A DNA stretch of 64,000 nt from Leptospira sp. (GTDB lineage: Bacteria > Spirochaetota > Leptospiria > Leptospirales > Leptospiraceae). Position numbers and translations under genes: made by a program. The DNA lies in contig JAPZRK010000007.1 in NCBI GenBank assembly GCA_027531445.1, forward strand, positions 124,001 through 188,000, in the 5' to 3' direction. The stretch's first letter is position 1. The number at the start of each line of letters is the position of its first letter. Below are positions 53,825 to 63,429 of this stretch, one piece after another. The notes under the pieces were generated by a model. That model was given only the letters and a program-made list of their open reading frames with translations. It was not told the DNA's origin and made no database searches.

Positions 53825-56800
53825 ATGCAAAAACAAGAAATATTACCGGTTTTATATGATCTTTCGCTAACGATTGGTGGTCAGATCAATCTAAAGTCGT
53901 TACTTACTAGCACCTTGCAGAGGTTATTGTATCATACTTCTTTCTCTGCAGGTTTCATTAGTCTTGATATTCCGGCGGAGAATGTTTCAGAAACTTTTTC
54001 TACGATTTGTGTTGATGCTGCAGTAGGAGACATAGGCCTCATGAATGCCGTAGATCGACGGATCAAAGTTCCGAGTGATTTGTTATATAAAAAGACTACA
54101 AATGAACAAGAGTTACAACAAATATTAGAAGAATTCAGAGAGATAAACCATTCATTTAATACATTTCTCCGGTTACCTTTGGACAATCAAAGTGTTATCA
54201 TTTTATTAGCAAAAAATAAACCCGAGAGCAAGTTCAATTTAGAACTCGTTTTGCAACCCGTACTTTCCCAATTGGGAAAAGCCATTTTACTTTGTCGTAA
54301 TTATGATTTACATGAAAAACAGACGAAAGAAAAACATGACCAACTAACTAAAAATTTATCTCTCATCGAATCTCAATACCAAACACTCATCGATTTTAGC
54401 CCGATAGGTATTTGTTTAGTACGAGATGGTGTGATTATCCAAGGCAATGCCGCCTTTACTAAACTTTTTGGGTATGAAAAGAAGAACAAATTATTAGGAA
54501 AAAAAATCGAGGATATTATTGCTACGAATAATGTTAGTAATGCGAACTTCGTAGAAAATCAGAGTTCAAACGGATTTACAATGACTGATTCAGAAGAAGT
54601 CTTTGGAATTCGAAATGATCGATCCCAGTTCCCTGTCATGATCCATACTTCTGAGGTTAAGACTGAAAAAGAACCGTATATATTTACCTTTTTCATTGAT
54701 CTAACAGAACAGAAACGAATTGAAAGAAATCTTTCGTCTTCAAATGAAATGCTTCGTCTGATTGTCGAAACTACGCCAGTACGAATTTTTTGGAAAGACA
54801 AGGATTCACGATACCTTGGATGCAATCACGCCTTTGCCAAAGATGCAGGAAAAGAAAAGCCCGAAGAAATCATCGGTCTAGATGATTTTCAACTAATTTG
54901 GAAAGAGCAGGCAGATGAATACGTTTCCGATGATAATTTCGTTTTGAGGACCAAAATACCAAAGTTAAACTATGAAGAAATACAAACATCGCCAAATGGA
55001 ACAACAAAGTATTTAAAAACATCAAAGGTTCCACTCTTTACATCCAGTGGGGAAGTAAAAGGGCTTCTTGGAGTTTATGATGATATCACAGGTCAAAAAA
55101 TCATAGAGAATGATTTAATCGCTCTCAATCAAACATTGGAAGAAAAGGTAGCGGAAAGGACGAAAGAACTTACTGAGGCATTGAAACGATTTGAGATCGT
55201 CGTGGAATCAGTTCCACATTCCATCATTCTCGTTGATGAAAAAGGTGTGATCCAATACCTGAATCCACAAACCGAAACGTACTTTGGTTATGCGGAGAGC
55301 GAGTTGATAGGACAAAAAATTGAGATCATTGTTCCTCATCAAAATGCGGCAGACCATGAAAAGTTACGGGAAAATTATATGAAAGGTCCCGTCGCACGCC
55401 ATCTCAAAGCATTTCCAATGATACGTGGAAAACGAAAGGATGGAGCCATTATCCCTCTCGAGATCGGTTTAAATCCAATTAAGTTAAACGATAAAACACT
55501 TATACTTGCGAGCATTTTAGATATTTCGGAAAGACTCAATTTGGAAAAGGAGAAAAAAGAATTAGCTTTTCGTTTTGAATTGGCAATGCGTGCTGGCGGC
55601 ATTGGCCTCGGCGAATTTGACATTGTCAATAAAACAATGATTTGGGATGAGCAGTTGTATCTACTCTATGGTGCCAAAAAAGAGAATGGAGAAAATGCCT
55701 ATGAGATTTGGAGAGCTAGAGTTCATCCGGAGGATATGGATCGAATCGATAGTGAAATACAAGATGCAATCAATGAACGAAAAGAATTCAATTCGGATTT
55801 TCGAGTTATCTGGTCTGACGGTAGCATTCATTACATCCATGCATTGGCTAAAATTTTCAATGATGAATCTGGAAATCCAACGAGACTGGTCGGAACAAAT
55901 TACGATATCACTGAACAAAAGCAAACGGAATTGCTTTTAAAAGAAAGTAACGAAAAATTAGCAAAGTTTATCAAAAATTCCCCAGTTTACGCCTACATAA
56001 AAGAAGTAACACCTACTGAAAGTAAAGTTTTGATCGCAAGCGATAATTTCCACGAGATGATTGGAATTTCTAGCACAGATATGTTGCATAAAAATATGTT
56101 TGAACTGTTTCCTGCCGATTTCGCGTCAAAGATAACAGCCGATGACTGGGCTGTAGTTTCTGGAGAGAAGATATTGACGACGAGAGAAAACTTCGGTGAT
56201 AAAAATTATATAACAATCAAGTTCCCCCTCGTTTTTAGAGATCAGAAATTATTAGCTGGTTATGCGATAGATATTACCGAACGCATCCAAGCTGAAGAGA
56301 GATTGCAGAAAGCGCGTGCTGAGGCGGAAGATGCGAATCGAATGAAAAGTGAATTTCTTGCTAACATGAGTCATGAGATTCGCACTCCCTTAAATGCGAT
56401 CATTGGATTTTCAACAATATTAGAGGAAAAAGCCGAGGGAAATAAATTATTCAAAGAATATTTGCATAATATTATACATAGTAGCAATGTTCTTCTCAAC
56501 TTGATCAATGATATTTTAGACCTTTCAAAAGTAGAAGCAGGCCGAATGGTGCTATCGCCTAGCTCTGTGAATTTGAAAAACTTGATCCATGAAGTCATCT
56601 CCATTTTCTCAATCAAAGCACATGACAAAAGTATAACTTTAGTTTCTTCTGTCACAGATGAAGTTCCTGAAAGTGTTATTAGTGATGAAAAATACTTAAG
56701 ACAGATTTTCTTTAATCTAGTAGGAAACGCAGTTAAATTTACACAGGAAGGTGTCGTGGAGATACGGGTTTCCACTTTGCCAAGGCTCGAATCCAGAAGT

Positions 56801-57793
56801 CAAGTCAACCTGTTGGTTTCGATACATGATAGTGGAATTGGGATCCCAGACAATGAATTGAATAAAATTTTTGAACCATTTCTACAAGTAGGAAGACAGA
56901 ATAGAAACGTTTATGGTGGAACTGGACTCGGGCTAAGCATAACACGTCGTTTGGTTGAATTACTTGGTGGAACGATTTCCGTCGAGAGTGTCCTTGGAAA
57001 AGGATCAATTTTTAAAATACATTTGAAAGATATTGAGATCGGTCTCCATGGTATTGAAGATGGATCAAAAAGCGATAGAAATTGGTTGAATGAGATTAAA
57101 TTCAAAAATCCGACCGTTTTACTTGCTGAAGATGTCAAATCCAATCGCCAGATCGTAAAGCTTTATCTAGAAGCACATGATATTAACGTCATTGAAACAT
57201 TCGACGGAGAACAATGTATAAATACGGCTCGAAAATCTATTCCGGATTTGATATTGATGGACTTACATATGCCAACTATGAATGGCTATACGGCTTCAAT
57301 TCTATTAAAAGACGATCCACTCTTAAAGCAGATCCCGATCATTGCGCTTTCTGCAACTGGTATGGGTGAAGAAAAGAATCAATTTGCTGAAATCACGGAT
57401 GCGTTTTTACTAAAACCTTTTCATAAACTCGATTTATTGGAAGTGCTGATTAAATTCTTACCTTATGAATTAGACACAAATACGAAAGAAGACGCGTCGT
57501 CTAATGAAAGTTTACCTGAATCATTTGAAGTAGAAGAAATATTAAGCCTCGAAGTAAAAAAAGAGCTTACGGAAAAATATTTACCAATGATTTTGAAATT
57601 ACAACAAAACTTAAATTTTGATAACCTAATCGAATTCGAAAAGGATTTGGAAGATTACATGAAAGCTAAAAATGTAATCCACCTCAGAAGATACTGCACG
57701 ATTCTAAAAGATTCCATTGAGTCCTTTAATACAGAAAGAATCTATTCTACATTAGTTGAGCTCTCAATTTATATAAAGGGGATCCATCATTGA
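53825..57793 (+). CDS. Multi-PAS hybrid sensor histidine kinase with receiver
   Basis: 1322 residues, cytoplasmic (no membrane helices). In order: a GAF-like N-terminal region (about 1-165), PAS repeats with PAC tails (about 185-310, 315-435, 455-570, 585-700, 705-820), then HisKA with the phosphorylatable H850 in MSHEIRTPLN, HATPase_c (about 960-1080; NLVGNAVKFT, DSGIGIP, GGTGLGLSI), and a receiver with D1146 (LILMDLHMP). The tail after about 1220 may be a helical, Hpt-like domain but I see no clear His motif. It is translated 1 base after the FIST gene and overlaps the next gene by 4 bases. Confidence 0.93.
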   Translation: MQKQEILPVLYDLSLTIGGQINLKSLLTSTLQRLLYHTSFSAGFISLDIPAENVSETFSTICVDAAVGDIGLMNAVDRRIKVPSDLLYKKTTNEQELQQILEEFREINHSFNTFLRLPLDNQSVIILLAKNKPESKFNLELVLQPVLSQLGKAILLCRNYDLHEKQTKEKHDQLTKNLSLIESQYQTLIDFSPIGICLVRDGVIIQGNAAFTKLFGYEKKNKLLGKKIEDIIATNNVSNANFVENQSSNGFTMTDSEEVFGIRNDRSQFPVMIHTSEVKTEKEPYIFTFFIDLTEQKRIERNLSSSNEMLRLIVETTPVRIFWKDKDSRYLGCNHAFAKDAGKEKPEEIIGLDDFQLIWKEQADEYVSDDNFVLRTKIPKLNYEEIQTSPNGTTKYLKTSKVPLFTSSGEVKGLLGVYDDITGQKIIENDLIALNQTLEEKVAERTKELTEALKRFEIVVESVPHSIILVDEKGVIQYLNPQTETYFGYAESELIGQKIEIIVPHQNAADHEKLRENYMKGPVARHLKAFPMIRGKRKDGAIIPLEIGLNPIKLNDKTLILASILDISERLNLEKEKKELAFRFELAMRAGGIGLGEFDIVNKTMIWDEQLYLLYGAKKENGENAYEIWRARVHPEDMDRIDSEIQDAINERKEFNSDFRVIWSDGSIHYIHALAKIFNDESGNPTRLVGTNYDITEQKQTELLLKESNEKLAKFIKNSPVYAYIKEVTPTESKVLIASDNFHEMIGISSTDMLHKNMFELFPADFASKITADDWAVVSGEKILTTRENFGDKNYITIKFPLVFRDQKLLAGYAIDITERIQAEERLQKARAEAEDANRMKSEFLANMSHEIRTPLNAIIGFSTILEEKAEGNKLFKEYLHNIIHSSNVLLNLINDILDLSKVEAGRMVLSPSSVNLKNLIHEVISIFSIKAHDKSITLVSSVTDEVPESVISDEKYLRQIFFNLVGNAVKFTQEGVVEIRVSTLPRLESRSQVNLLVSIHDSGIGIPDNELNKIFEPFLQVGRQNRNVYGGTGLGLSITRRLVELLGGTISVESVLGKGSIFKIHLKDIEIGLHGIEDGSKSDRNWLNEIKFKNPTVLLAEDVKSNRQIVKLYLEAHDINVIETFDGEQCINTARKSIPDLILMDLHMPTMNGYTASILLKDDPLLKQIPIIALSATGMGEEKNQFAEITDAFLLKPFHKLDLLEVLIKFLPYELDTNTKEDASSNESLPESFEVEEILSLEVKKELTEKYLPMILKLQQNLNFDNLIEFEKDLEDYMKAKNVIHLRRYCTILKDSIESFNTERIYSTLVELSIYIKGIHH

Positions 57794-58836
57794 AAACATT
57801 AAAGAAACCTTTGATTTTGGTTGTTGATGACGAACCAAAGAATATTCAAGTCATTGGCAAATATCTTCATGATAAAGACTATAATGTAAGTGTGGCTGCG
57901 AACGGTAAGGCGGCCTTAAATTTCGTCCAAAATGAGCTTCCCGATTTAATTTTGTTAGATATAGAGATGCCAGAAATGGACGGATTTAATGTGTGTAAGA
58001 TTTTAAAATCTTCTGAGCGCACTTCCAAAATTCCTGTGATTTTTTTGACAGCCAAAGTAGGAACGGCTGATATCCTGCAGGCTTTTGAAATAGGGGCGTC
58101 TGATTACATCACCAAACCATTTCAAACTTTAGAGGTATTAGCTAGAGTCAAGACACAAGTCGAAAATAAAAGGCTCAAGGAGAACCTAGAAGAATTAGTT
58201 GATGCTAGAACTGCTGAACTACGTAAAGCACTAGAAATCATCGAAAATTCGAACTTCGATTTGATCGATCGATTGGGAAAAGCGGCAGAATTCAGAGACA
58301 ATGAAACTGGAATGCATGTCGTTCGAATGGGGCATTATTCCTATTTGTTAGGTGAAGCTATCCAGTTGGAACAATCCAAATTAGATATTTTATTAAGTGC
58401 CAGTATGATGCATGATTTAGGCAAGATTGGAATACCAGATGAGATTTTATTGAAGCCTGGCAAATTAACGATCGAAGAGTTTGAAATCATGAAGACTCAC
58501 ACAACGATTGGAGCAGAACTTTTATCAAAAAGTGATTCCCAGCTTTTAATTTTGGCAGAAACTATTGCCCTTGCTCATCATGAAAAATGGAATGGCAGTG
58601 GTTATCCAAAAGGTTTGAGTGGAACTGAAATTCCATTAGAAGCAAGAATTGTTGCGATTGCGGATGTTTTTGATGCGTTAACCTCGGAAAGACCTTATAA
58701 AAAAGCTTGGTCCGTGGAAGACACAATCAATTTGATCCAAAGTGAAAAAGGAAAACACTTCGATCCAGAGTTAGTCGACGCATTCATAGAAATATTACCG
58801 AAAGTTTTGGAGATAAAGAGTAAATTTTTAGGCTAA
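57790..58836 (+). CDS. Response regulator with HD-GYP phosphodiesterase domain
   Basis: 348 residues. Receiver (about 5-125, phosphorylatable D57 in LILLDIEMP), a coiled linker, then an HD-GYP domain (about 160-345) with MMHDLGKIGIPDEILLKPG and AHHEKWNGSGYPKGL, the GYP triad intact. HD-GYP proteins break down cyclic di-GMP, so phosphorylation by the upstream kinase would probably lower c-di-GMP. The start TTG overlaps the kinase stop by TTGA. It is the output arm of the FIST-kinase operon and opposes the GGDEF cyclase at 10.9 kb. Confidence 0.93.
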   Translation: MKTLKKPLILVVDDEPKNIQVIGKYLHDKDYNVSVAANGKAALNFVQNELPDLILLDIEMPEMDGFNVCKILKSSERTSKIPVIFLTAKVGTADILQAFEIGASDYITKPFQTLEVLARVKTQVENKRLKENLEELVDARTAELRKALEIIENSNFDLIDRLGKAAEFRDNETGMHVVRMGHYSYLLGEAIQLEQSKLDILLSASMMHDLGKIGIPDEILLKPGKLTIEEFEIMKTHTTIGAELLSKSDSQLLILAETIALAHHEKWNGSGYPKGLSGTEIPLEARIVAIADVFDALTSERPYKKAWSVEDTINLIQSEKGKHFDPELVDAFIEILPKVLEIKSKFLG

Positions 58837-58876
58837 TCGAAAAATATGTTTAATTTCATTTTTTTAAGGCGAAGAT

Positions 58877-59983
58877 ATGATTCCTTCATATAAGTCGCTC
58901 ATTCTTATCGTGGATGATACACCTAAAAATTTGCAAGTATTGGGTAAAACATTACATGAGATAGGATATAATATCGCTGTCGCAAATTCGGGAAATCAGG
59001 CAATCGATTCGATTGAAAAGGAAAAGCCTGATTTGATTTTATTAGATATCCAGATGCCAGAAATGGATGGCTTCGAAGTGTGCAGACGTTTAAAACAAAA
59101 TGAAGAAACAAAGGATATTCCTATTATATTTTTGACAGCCGTCACAGAATCCAGTAAAATCATAGAGGGTTTCGAACTAGGTGCAGTCGATTATATTACA
59201 AAACCATTTAATTCAAGCGAACTTTCCGTTCGTGTTGCCACTCATCTCGAAATCAAACAATCACGTGAGAGATTACATGAACTAAATGCAACTAAAGATA
59301 AATTCTTTAAAATTATCGCCCATGATTTACGCAATCCTTTCACTGGCATCATCGGTCTTTCGGAAAATATAGAAAGAATCCTGACGACAACTCAAACAGT
59401 TGGCATTGATAAAATATTAAAGTATACACAAATCATTCACTCCTCTGCTATCTCTGCGGAATCACTTCTTGAAAATTTATTAGAATGGGCTAAGTCACAA
59501 TCGGGCAGACTTGACATCCATCCTAAAATAATATCCATCGATCAAATCTTTAACAAAAATATAGAATTGATGAGAGGAATGGCTTTAAAGAAAGAGATTG
59601 AGATCGAAAAACAAGAAACAATTGATGAAGCATTTGCGGATGAATTATTAGTAAATACAATTATACGAAATCTCTTAAGCAATGCGTTAAAATTTACCGA
59701 AAAAGGCGGTAAGGTCTACCTTTCATCTAAGCAGAAAGGAGATTGGATAGAAATTTCAATCCAAGATACAGGGATAGGCATCGATCCAAAGAACATCGGA
59801 AAAATTTTCAGGATCGATTCGAAGTTTACAAATCTAGGAACAGATAAAGAGAAGGGAACGGGGCTTGGCCTGCTATTATGCAAGGAGTTTGTAGAAAAGC
59901 AGGGTGGTAATATTTGGGTGTCGAGTATATTGGGAGAGGGAACAACTTTTTCCTTCACAGTTCCCGCAAAAACAAAGGAGTAA
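58877..59983 (+). CDS. Response regulator/histidine kinase (REC-HisKA-HATPase)
   Basis: 368 residues. An N-terminal receiver (D57 in LILLDIQMP), then HisKA with H149 in IIAHDLRNPFTGIIG, then HATPase_c with NLLSNALKFT, DTGIGIDP and GTGLGLLLC. The reversed order, receiver first, means it is probably driven by another kinase and in turn passes phosphate on. It starts 40 bases after the HD-GYP gene on the same strand and is followed closely by the next regulator. Confidence 0.92.
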   Translation: MIPSYKSLILIVDDTPKNLQVLGKTLHEIGYNIAVANSGNQAIDSIEKEKPDLILLDIQMPEMDGFEVCRRLKQNEETKDIPIIFLTAVTESSKIIEGFELGAVDYITKPFNSSELSVRVATHLEIKQSRERLHELNATKDKFFKIIAHDLRNPFTGIIGLSENIERILTTTQTVGIDKILKYTQIIHSSAISAESLLENLLEWAKSQSGRLDIHPKIISIDQIFNKNIELMRGMALKKEIEIEKQETIDEAFADELLVNTIIRNLLSNALKFTEKGGKVYLSSKQKGDWIEISIQDTGIGIDPKNIGKIFRIDSKFTNLGTDKEKGTGLGLLLCKEFVEKQGGNIWVSSILGEGTTFSFTVPAKTKE

Positions 59984-59987
59984 AGAG

Positions 59988-61211
59988 ATGAAACATAAAG
60001 TTTTAGTGGTTGATGACGAACCTGGGATTATGGAGTTGATCGAGATAGCTTTGGAAGATCAAAATTTTGAAATTATTTCTGCAAGCAATGGAAAAGAAGC
60101 CCTCCAATTCTTTAAAAAAGAACCCACTTTAGTCATATTATCCGATCTCAATATGCCGGACATGGATGGCAGAGAACTTTTGTTAAACATTCAAGAATCT
60201 GGATATTCACCTGTTTTTATCATGCTTACTTCCGAAACAGATGTAAACACAGTCATCGATCTTTTTAAAAAAGGGATTTATGACTATATCATGAAACCAT
60301 TCAATCCGAAGGAATTGGTCAACAGACTTGAAAAGGCTTTTGAACTTGCTGAGCTCAGGAGCATGAAAGAAAATATTCAAAAAGAAAGAGATATCCGCAT
60401 TGAGTCTATGCTCAATTGGAATATATATAAAGAAAACTTAATCAAAAGGGATTCTGATAAAGTCGACAGCAATTTGATGACAAACATGAATACTAGTTTG
60501 TTTCAAGGCGCTGGTATAGGAAATTTAAGTTCTATTTTTTCATTAATTCAAAAATCAACTTCCCCAGAAATCAAAGGCTATGTTATTGATGAGGATGTTT
60601 ATAATTTACTTTTGGAAAATGTGCAATATTCAAATAAGTTGCTGGATATGGTTGGCGAAATCAATAAAGCAATCAATGTTCCCTTACCGAAAAAAGAATG
60701 TTCTATAGATCAACTGCATACCATCATCGAAAGATCTGTCGATGCAGTTGCCGTTCTTAAAAGATTACATAAACATAATATTGTTCTTGCAAAAAATATT
60801 TATTCGTCAAATCCAAAACGTCTCTTTCTGAATGAGGAGTACATTGAGAAGGCTATATTAGAGTTATTGTACAATGCTTTCAAATTTTCCGAACCGAATA
60901 CAAAAATTTACATTCTTTATGAAATAGTAAAAGAAAACTTTTTAATCTCTTTTTTAAGCACACCGAACGATAGAAATTTGATTGGCGATAAGTATCAAAA
61001 CGTAATCTTCGAACCTTTTTTTAGAATTTCTCACTACATATACGATTCATTTCCAACACTTGATTGTGGGTTGGGACTTTGTTTTGTGGAAAAGATAATC
61101 CGAAATCACGAAGGAAATATTCGCTTTTCGAATATCAAAAATAATCTTGAGGATTCAAATCGACTCCTTGCTGATTTTTGCATCGAACTTCCATTAAAGA
61201 TTCCCAATTGA
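59988..61211 (+). CDS. Response regulator with kinase-like domain lacking an obvious phospho-His
   Basis: 407 residues from ATG 59988, which has AAAGGAG at the right distance; the open frame runs further up inside the previous gene but that is not used. Receiver with D53 (LSDLNMP), then about 130-400 a histidine-kinase-like module: NAFKFSEP matches the N box and DCGLGLCFVEKIIRNHEG the G2 box. Where HisKA would have its His, the sequence reads FQGAGIGNLSSIFSLI, with none. So it may be a phosphatase, a pseudokinase or use another site. It is the last gene of the signalling block; a four-base gap separates it from the preceding kinase. Confidence 0.85.
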   Translation: MKHKVLVVDDEPGIMELIEIALEDQNFEIISASNGKEALQFFKKEPTLVILSDLNMPDMDGRELLLNIQESGYSPVFIMLTSETDVNTVIDLFKKGIYDYIMKPFNPKELVNRLEKAFELAELRSMKENIQKERDIRIESMLNWNIYKENLIKRDSDKVDSNLMTNMNTSLFQGAGIGNLSSIFSLIQKSTSPEIKGYVIDEDVYNLLLENVQYSNKLLDMVGEINKAINVPLPKKECSIDQLHTIIERSVDAVAVLKRLHKHNIVLAKNIYSSNPKRLFLNEEYIEKAILELLYNAFKFSEPNTKIYILYEIVKENFLISFLSTPNDRNLIGDKYQNVIFEPFFRISHYIYDSFPTLDCGLGLCFVEKIIRNHEGNIRFSNIKNNLEDSNRLLADFCIELPLKIPN

Positions 61212-61220
61212 AACTGGGTC

Positions 61221-61249
61221 TGTTTAATTTAAGTTTTGTATCTTATCGT
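61221..61249 (+). repeat. Repeat element B, copy 1
   Basis: A 29-base block beginning CTGTTT and ending TTATCG. It matches the block at 63430-63459 at 22 of 29 aligned positions by eye, with one gap. It precedes element A here but follows it in the other copy. Confidence 0.5.
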
Positions 61250-61260
61250 ATTTTTTCAAG

Positions 61261-61332
61261 ATCGAGTCAATCCATGATGGTTGCTGTAAATTCGCGACTC
61301 AATACTCATTATGGGAATCCAGTAGGCTAAAA
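61261..61332 (+). repeat. Structured repeat element A, copy 1
   Basis: A 72-base block starting GATCGAG. It matches the copy at 63339-63410 at about 60 of the first 69 positions without gaps. The core can fold: CCATGATG pairs with CATTATGG, with a short outer stem (AGTC with GGCT). Both copies face the same way and lie on either side of the three minus-strand genes at 61349-63207. Confidence 0.75.
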
Positions 61333-61348
61333 GTTAACATAATTTATG

Positions 61349-61744
61349 TTAATTTACCTTATCTTGATTTCGAATTAAGAATATGAGAAGTGGAATCGGA
61401 TAGAGCATCAAATATAAATTGGGCAACCACCAAGAAAGATCAAACCAGCCTTGTATTGCCCAAAAAGAGATTGCCATAAGTCCCGAAGCATGTGTCAAGG
61501 TTAAGCTAACTAGAGCAAGGAATCGCCAGTATTCATTTTTCCGATTCAAGAGAATGAGCGATGCAATCCCTGAAAGCGAAAGAACAAAGTCCAGGGGAAA
61601 AAAAGACCAATTCCAAGTAACTAATGTGGGGTTTTTATAATCGGGGAATAAAAGTTCATCTGGGATAAGCTTTAAATAAGTAATACACCAATAAAGCAGG
61701 AAGCCAATATCTACTAGTAAGAAATTTATTTTTAACAGCTTCAT
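61349..61744 (-). CDS. DUF5360 (YvaD-like) membrane protein
   Basis: 131 residues with four membrane helices (about 6-25, 48-65, 72-92, 105-124). The opening LLVDIGFLLYWCITYLKLIP and the NPTLVTWNWSFFPLDF motif are those of the DUF5360/YvaD family, whose function is unknown. It follows the desaturase gene by 18 bases on the same strand, so it is likely co-transcribed and may share its membrane role. A structured repeat lies just beyond its 3' end. Confidence 0.68.
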   Translation of the reverse strand: MKLLKINFLLVDIGFLLYWCITYLKLIPDELLFPDYKNPTLVTWNWSFFPLDFVLSLSGIASLILLNRKNEYWRFLALVSLTLTHASGLMAISFWAIQGWFDLSWWLPNLYLMLYPIPLLIFLIRNQDKVN

Positions 61745-61762
61745 TTTAATTACTTCCCTTCT

Positions 61763-62566
61763 TTAGAGTTGTACATTCACAACAGGCTTTAGCTGCAAGG
61801 GTCGCTTTGTAATATCTTCAAATCGCTCTCTAGTTTCAGAAATTTCGGTTCCCATCCATCGGTCCCACCAAGTGAAATAAAGACCATAGTTCCCGTTGAA
61901 TTTGGAATGGTGTAGATTGTGATGGGTTGACGGAGTTTTATACTTTAATAAAGGAATACGATACCAATTTGTTGGATATAGTTCATAGCCCATGTGTCCA
62001 ACCACATTAAAAAGCGTACTCAAAATTTGAAAAATGATGAGACTCAAAATATGACCAGGAATCATAAATACCAAAACAAAGCTGATACTGTACTCTACGA
62101 AAGATTCTATAGGATGGAAAGAAAAGGAAGTATACGGTGTCGTATCTATAGATTCGTGATGCACTTTATGAATATATTTGAATATACTTTTATGGTGCAT
62201 AATTCTATGAGTCCAATAGAAATAGGTATCATGTACCAAAAACATTAGAATAATAGAGAGAAAAAAATACACTAAACCATATTCGTTTATATCGGAGTAC
62301 ATGAGAGTGTATCCTGCTTTCTCCATAAGATATATACTCACATCGAGGCAAGCAAACATCAAAAGAGTCACAAGGGATCGTTTGATTTCATTTCTGATTT
62401 GAAGTTCGTTCGCTTTTGGTTTGGACTGAATTCGTCGAGGAAGATAAATCTCAGCATAATATTTCCAAAATAAAAAAAATGCCAAGCTTGCCATAATAAA
62501 GTACAATGCTAAATATATACCTAAATCCATCAGCCAAACCATTACAAATTCAAAGATCGTTTCCAA
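61763..62566 (-). CDS. Sterol desaturase / fatty-acid hydroxylase family protein
   Basis: 267 residues, an integral membrane di-iron enzyme that hydroxylates or desaturates lipids. Four or more membrane helices carry the histidine boxes: HDTYFYWTH (H112, H120), HKVHHES (H133, H136, H137) and STHHNLHHSKFNGNYG near 215-225, ending in WWDRWMGTE. The substrate could be a hopanoid, sterol or fatty acid. It is 83 bases after a Crp-like regulator and before the DUF5360 gene, all on the minus strand, so a regulated lipid-modification operon is likely. Confidence 0.88.
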   Translation of the reverse strand: METIFEFVMVWLMDLGIYLALYFIMASLAFFLFWKYYAEIYLPRRIQSKPKANELQIRNEIKRSLVTLLMFACLDVSIYLMEKAGYTLMYSDINEYGLVYFFLSIILMFLVHDTYFYWTHRIMHHKSIFKYIHKVHHESIDTTPYTSFSFHPIESFVEYSISFVLVFMIPGHILSLIIFQILSTLFNVVGHMGYELYPTNWYRIPLLKYKTPSTHHNLHHSKFNGNYGLYFTWWDRWMGTEISETRERFEDITKRPLQLKPVVNVQL

Positions 62567-62649
62567 AATCTACCTCTCTTTAATACAATCATTTGACCAC
62601 GAAAATGTTAGCTAGTCAATGTTTCCGGAATTGATCTAGATCAAAAAGA

Positions 62650-63207
62650 TCAACTTCGGATTCGGCTAAGTGTTTCTTTGGTAATCCCTAAGTAAGATGC
62701 AATATGAGTCAAAGGAATGCGATGAAAGGCTTGAGAATACTTTGATAAGAAATACTCATATCTTTCTTTTGCAGTTTTGAATTGAAAGTGGATTGCTCTT
62801 TCCTCAAGCTCAATGTAGTAGAATTCCATCAGCATTCTTCCAAGTTTGTTCAATTCAGGAAATGTCTGATAGAGTTGATTTAAATCCTCGTAGGAAATTT
62901 CACCTAACTCACAATCCTCCAACGCCTCAATACCCTCTAAGGAAGGTTTTCCAGTGATCAAAGAAGAGATCGACGTTATGATCTCTCCTTCGAGAGAAAA
63001 CCAAGTCGTAATGTCTTTTCGTTTTTGGTAAAAGAATCCTCGAAGTAGTCCCCGATTCACAAAAAAAATGGAATGAATGTGCTTGTTAGGTTCAAGCAGA
63101 AGCTCCTTTTTCTTTAAGTTCCGTACCTTAGTCTTCGCAGAAAGGGATTCTTGAATTTCGGGTGAGAGCATTAGAAATTGGTCGATAGTTTTAAATAAGG
63201 ATTCCAT
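62650..63207 (-). CDS. Crp/Fnr-family transcriptional regulator
   Basis: 185 residues from ATG 63207 (MESLFKTIDQF), the usual start for the group; the open frame extends 18 codons further without a ribosome site. An N-terminal cyclic-nucleotide-binding beta-roll (HIHSIFFVNRGLLRGFFYQ) and a C-terminal helix-turn-helix (HRIPLTHIASYLGITKETLSRIRS) are clear. No Fnr-type Cys cluster is seen, so it is not an obvious oxygen sensor. It is the first gene of the lipid-modification operon and may regulate it. Confidence 0.88.
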   Translation of the reverse strand: MESLFKTIDQFLMLSPEIQESLSAKTKVRNLKKKELLLEPNKHIHSIFFVNRGLLRGFFYQKRKDITTWFSLEGEIITSISSLITGKPSLEGIEALEDCELGEISYEDLNQLYQTFPELNKLGRMLMEFYYIELEERAIHFQFKTAKERYEYFLSKYSQAFHRIPLTHIASYLGITKETLSRIRS

Positions 63208-63338
63208 CCGATTTTCAATGCTTACATAGCATCTGCCATGGGAAAGCAAATTTGCGATCAATTTATTTCGTAAAGTATGTTATTGTATCTGTCTTATGTT
63301 GGAATTTTTCCATTGGACATTAGTGAGGGTTTTTAAAG

Positions 63339-63410
63339 GATCGAGCCAATCCATGATGGTTGCACTTAATTCGTGACACAATGTTCATTATGGGAATCCA
63401 GTCGGCTCAA
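63339..63410 (+). repeat. Structured repeat element A, copy 2
   Basis: Second copy of the block at 61261-61332, same orientation. Its stems are CCATGATG/CATTATGG (one G-U) and the outer GAGCC/GGCTC (five pairs). The outer stem differs between copies but still pairs in both, through a G-U in copy 1, which suggests that the structure matters. Confidence 0.75.
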
Positions 63411-63429
63411 GTGGCGACTATTTTTAAGA

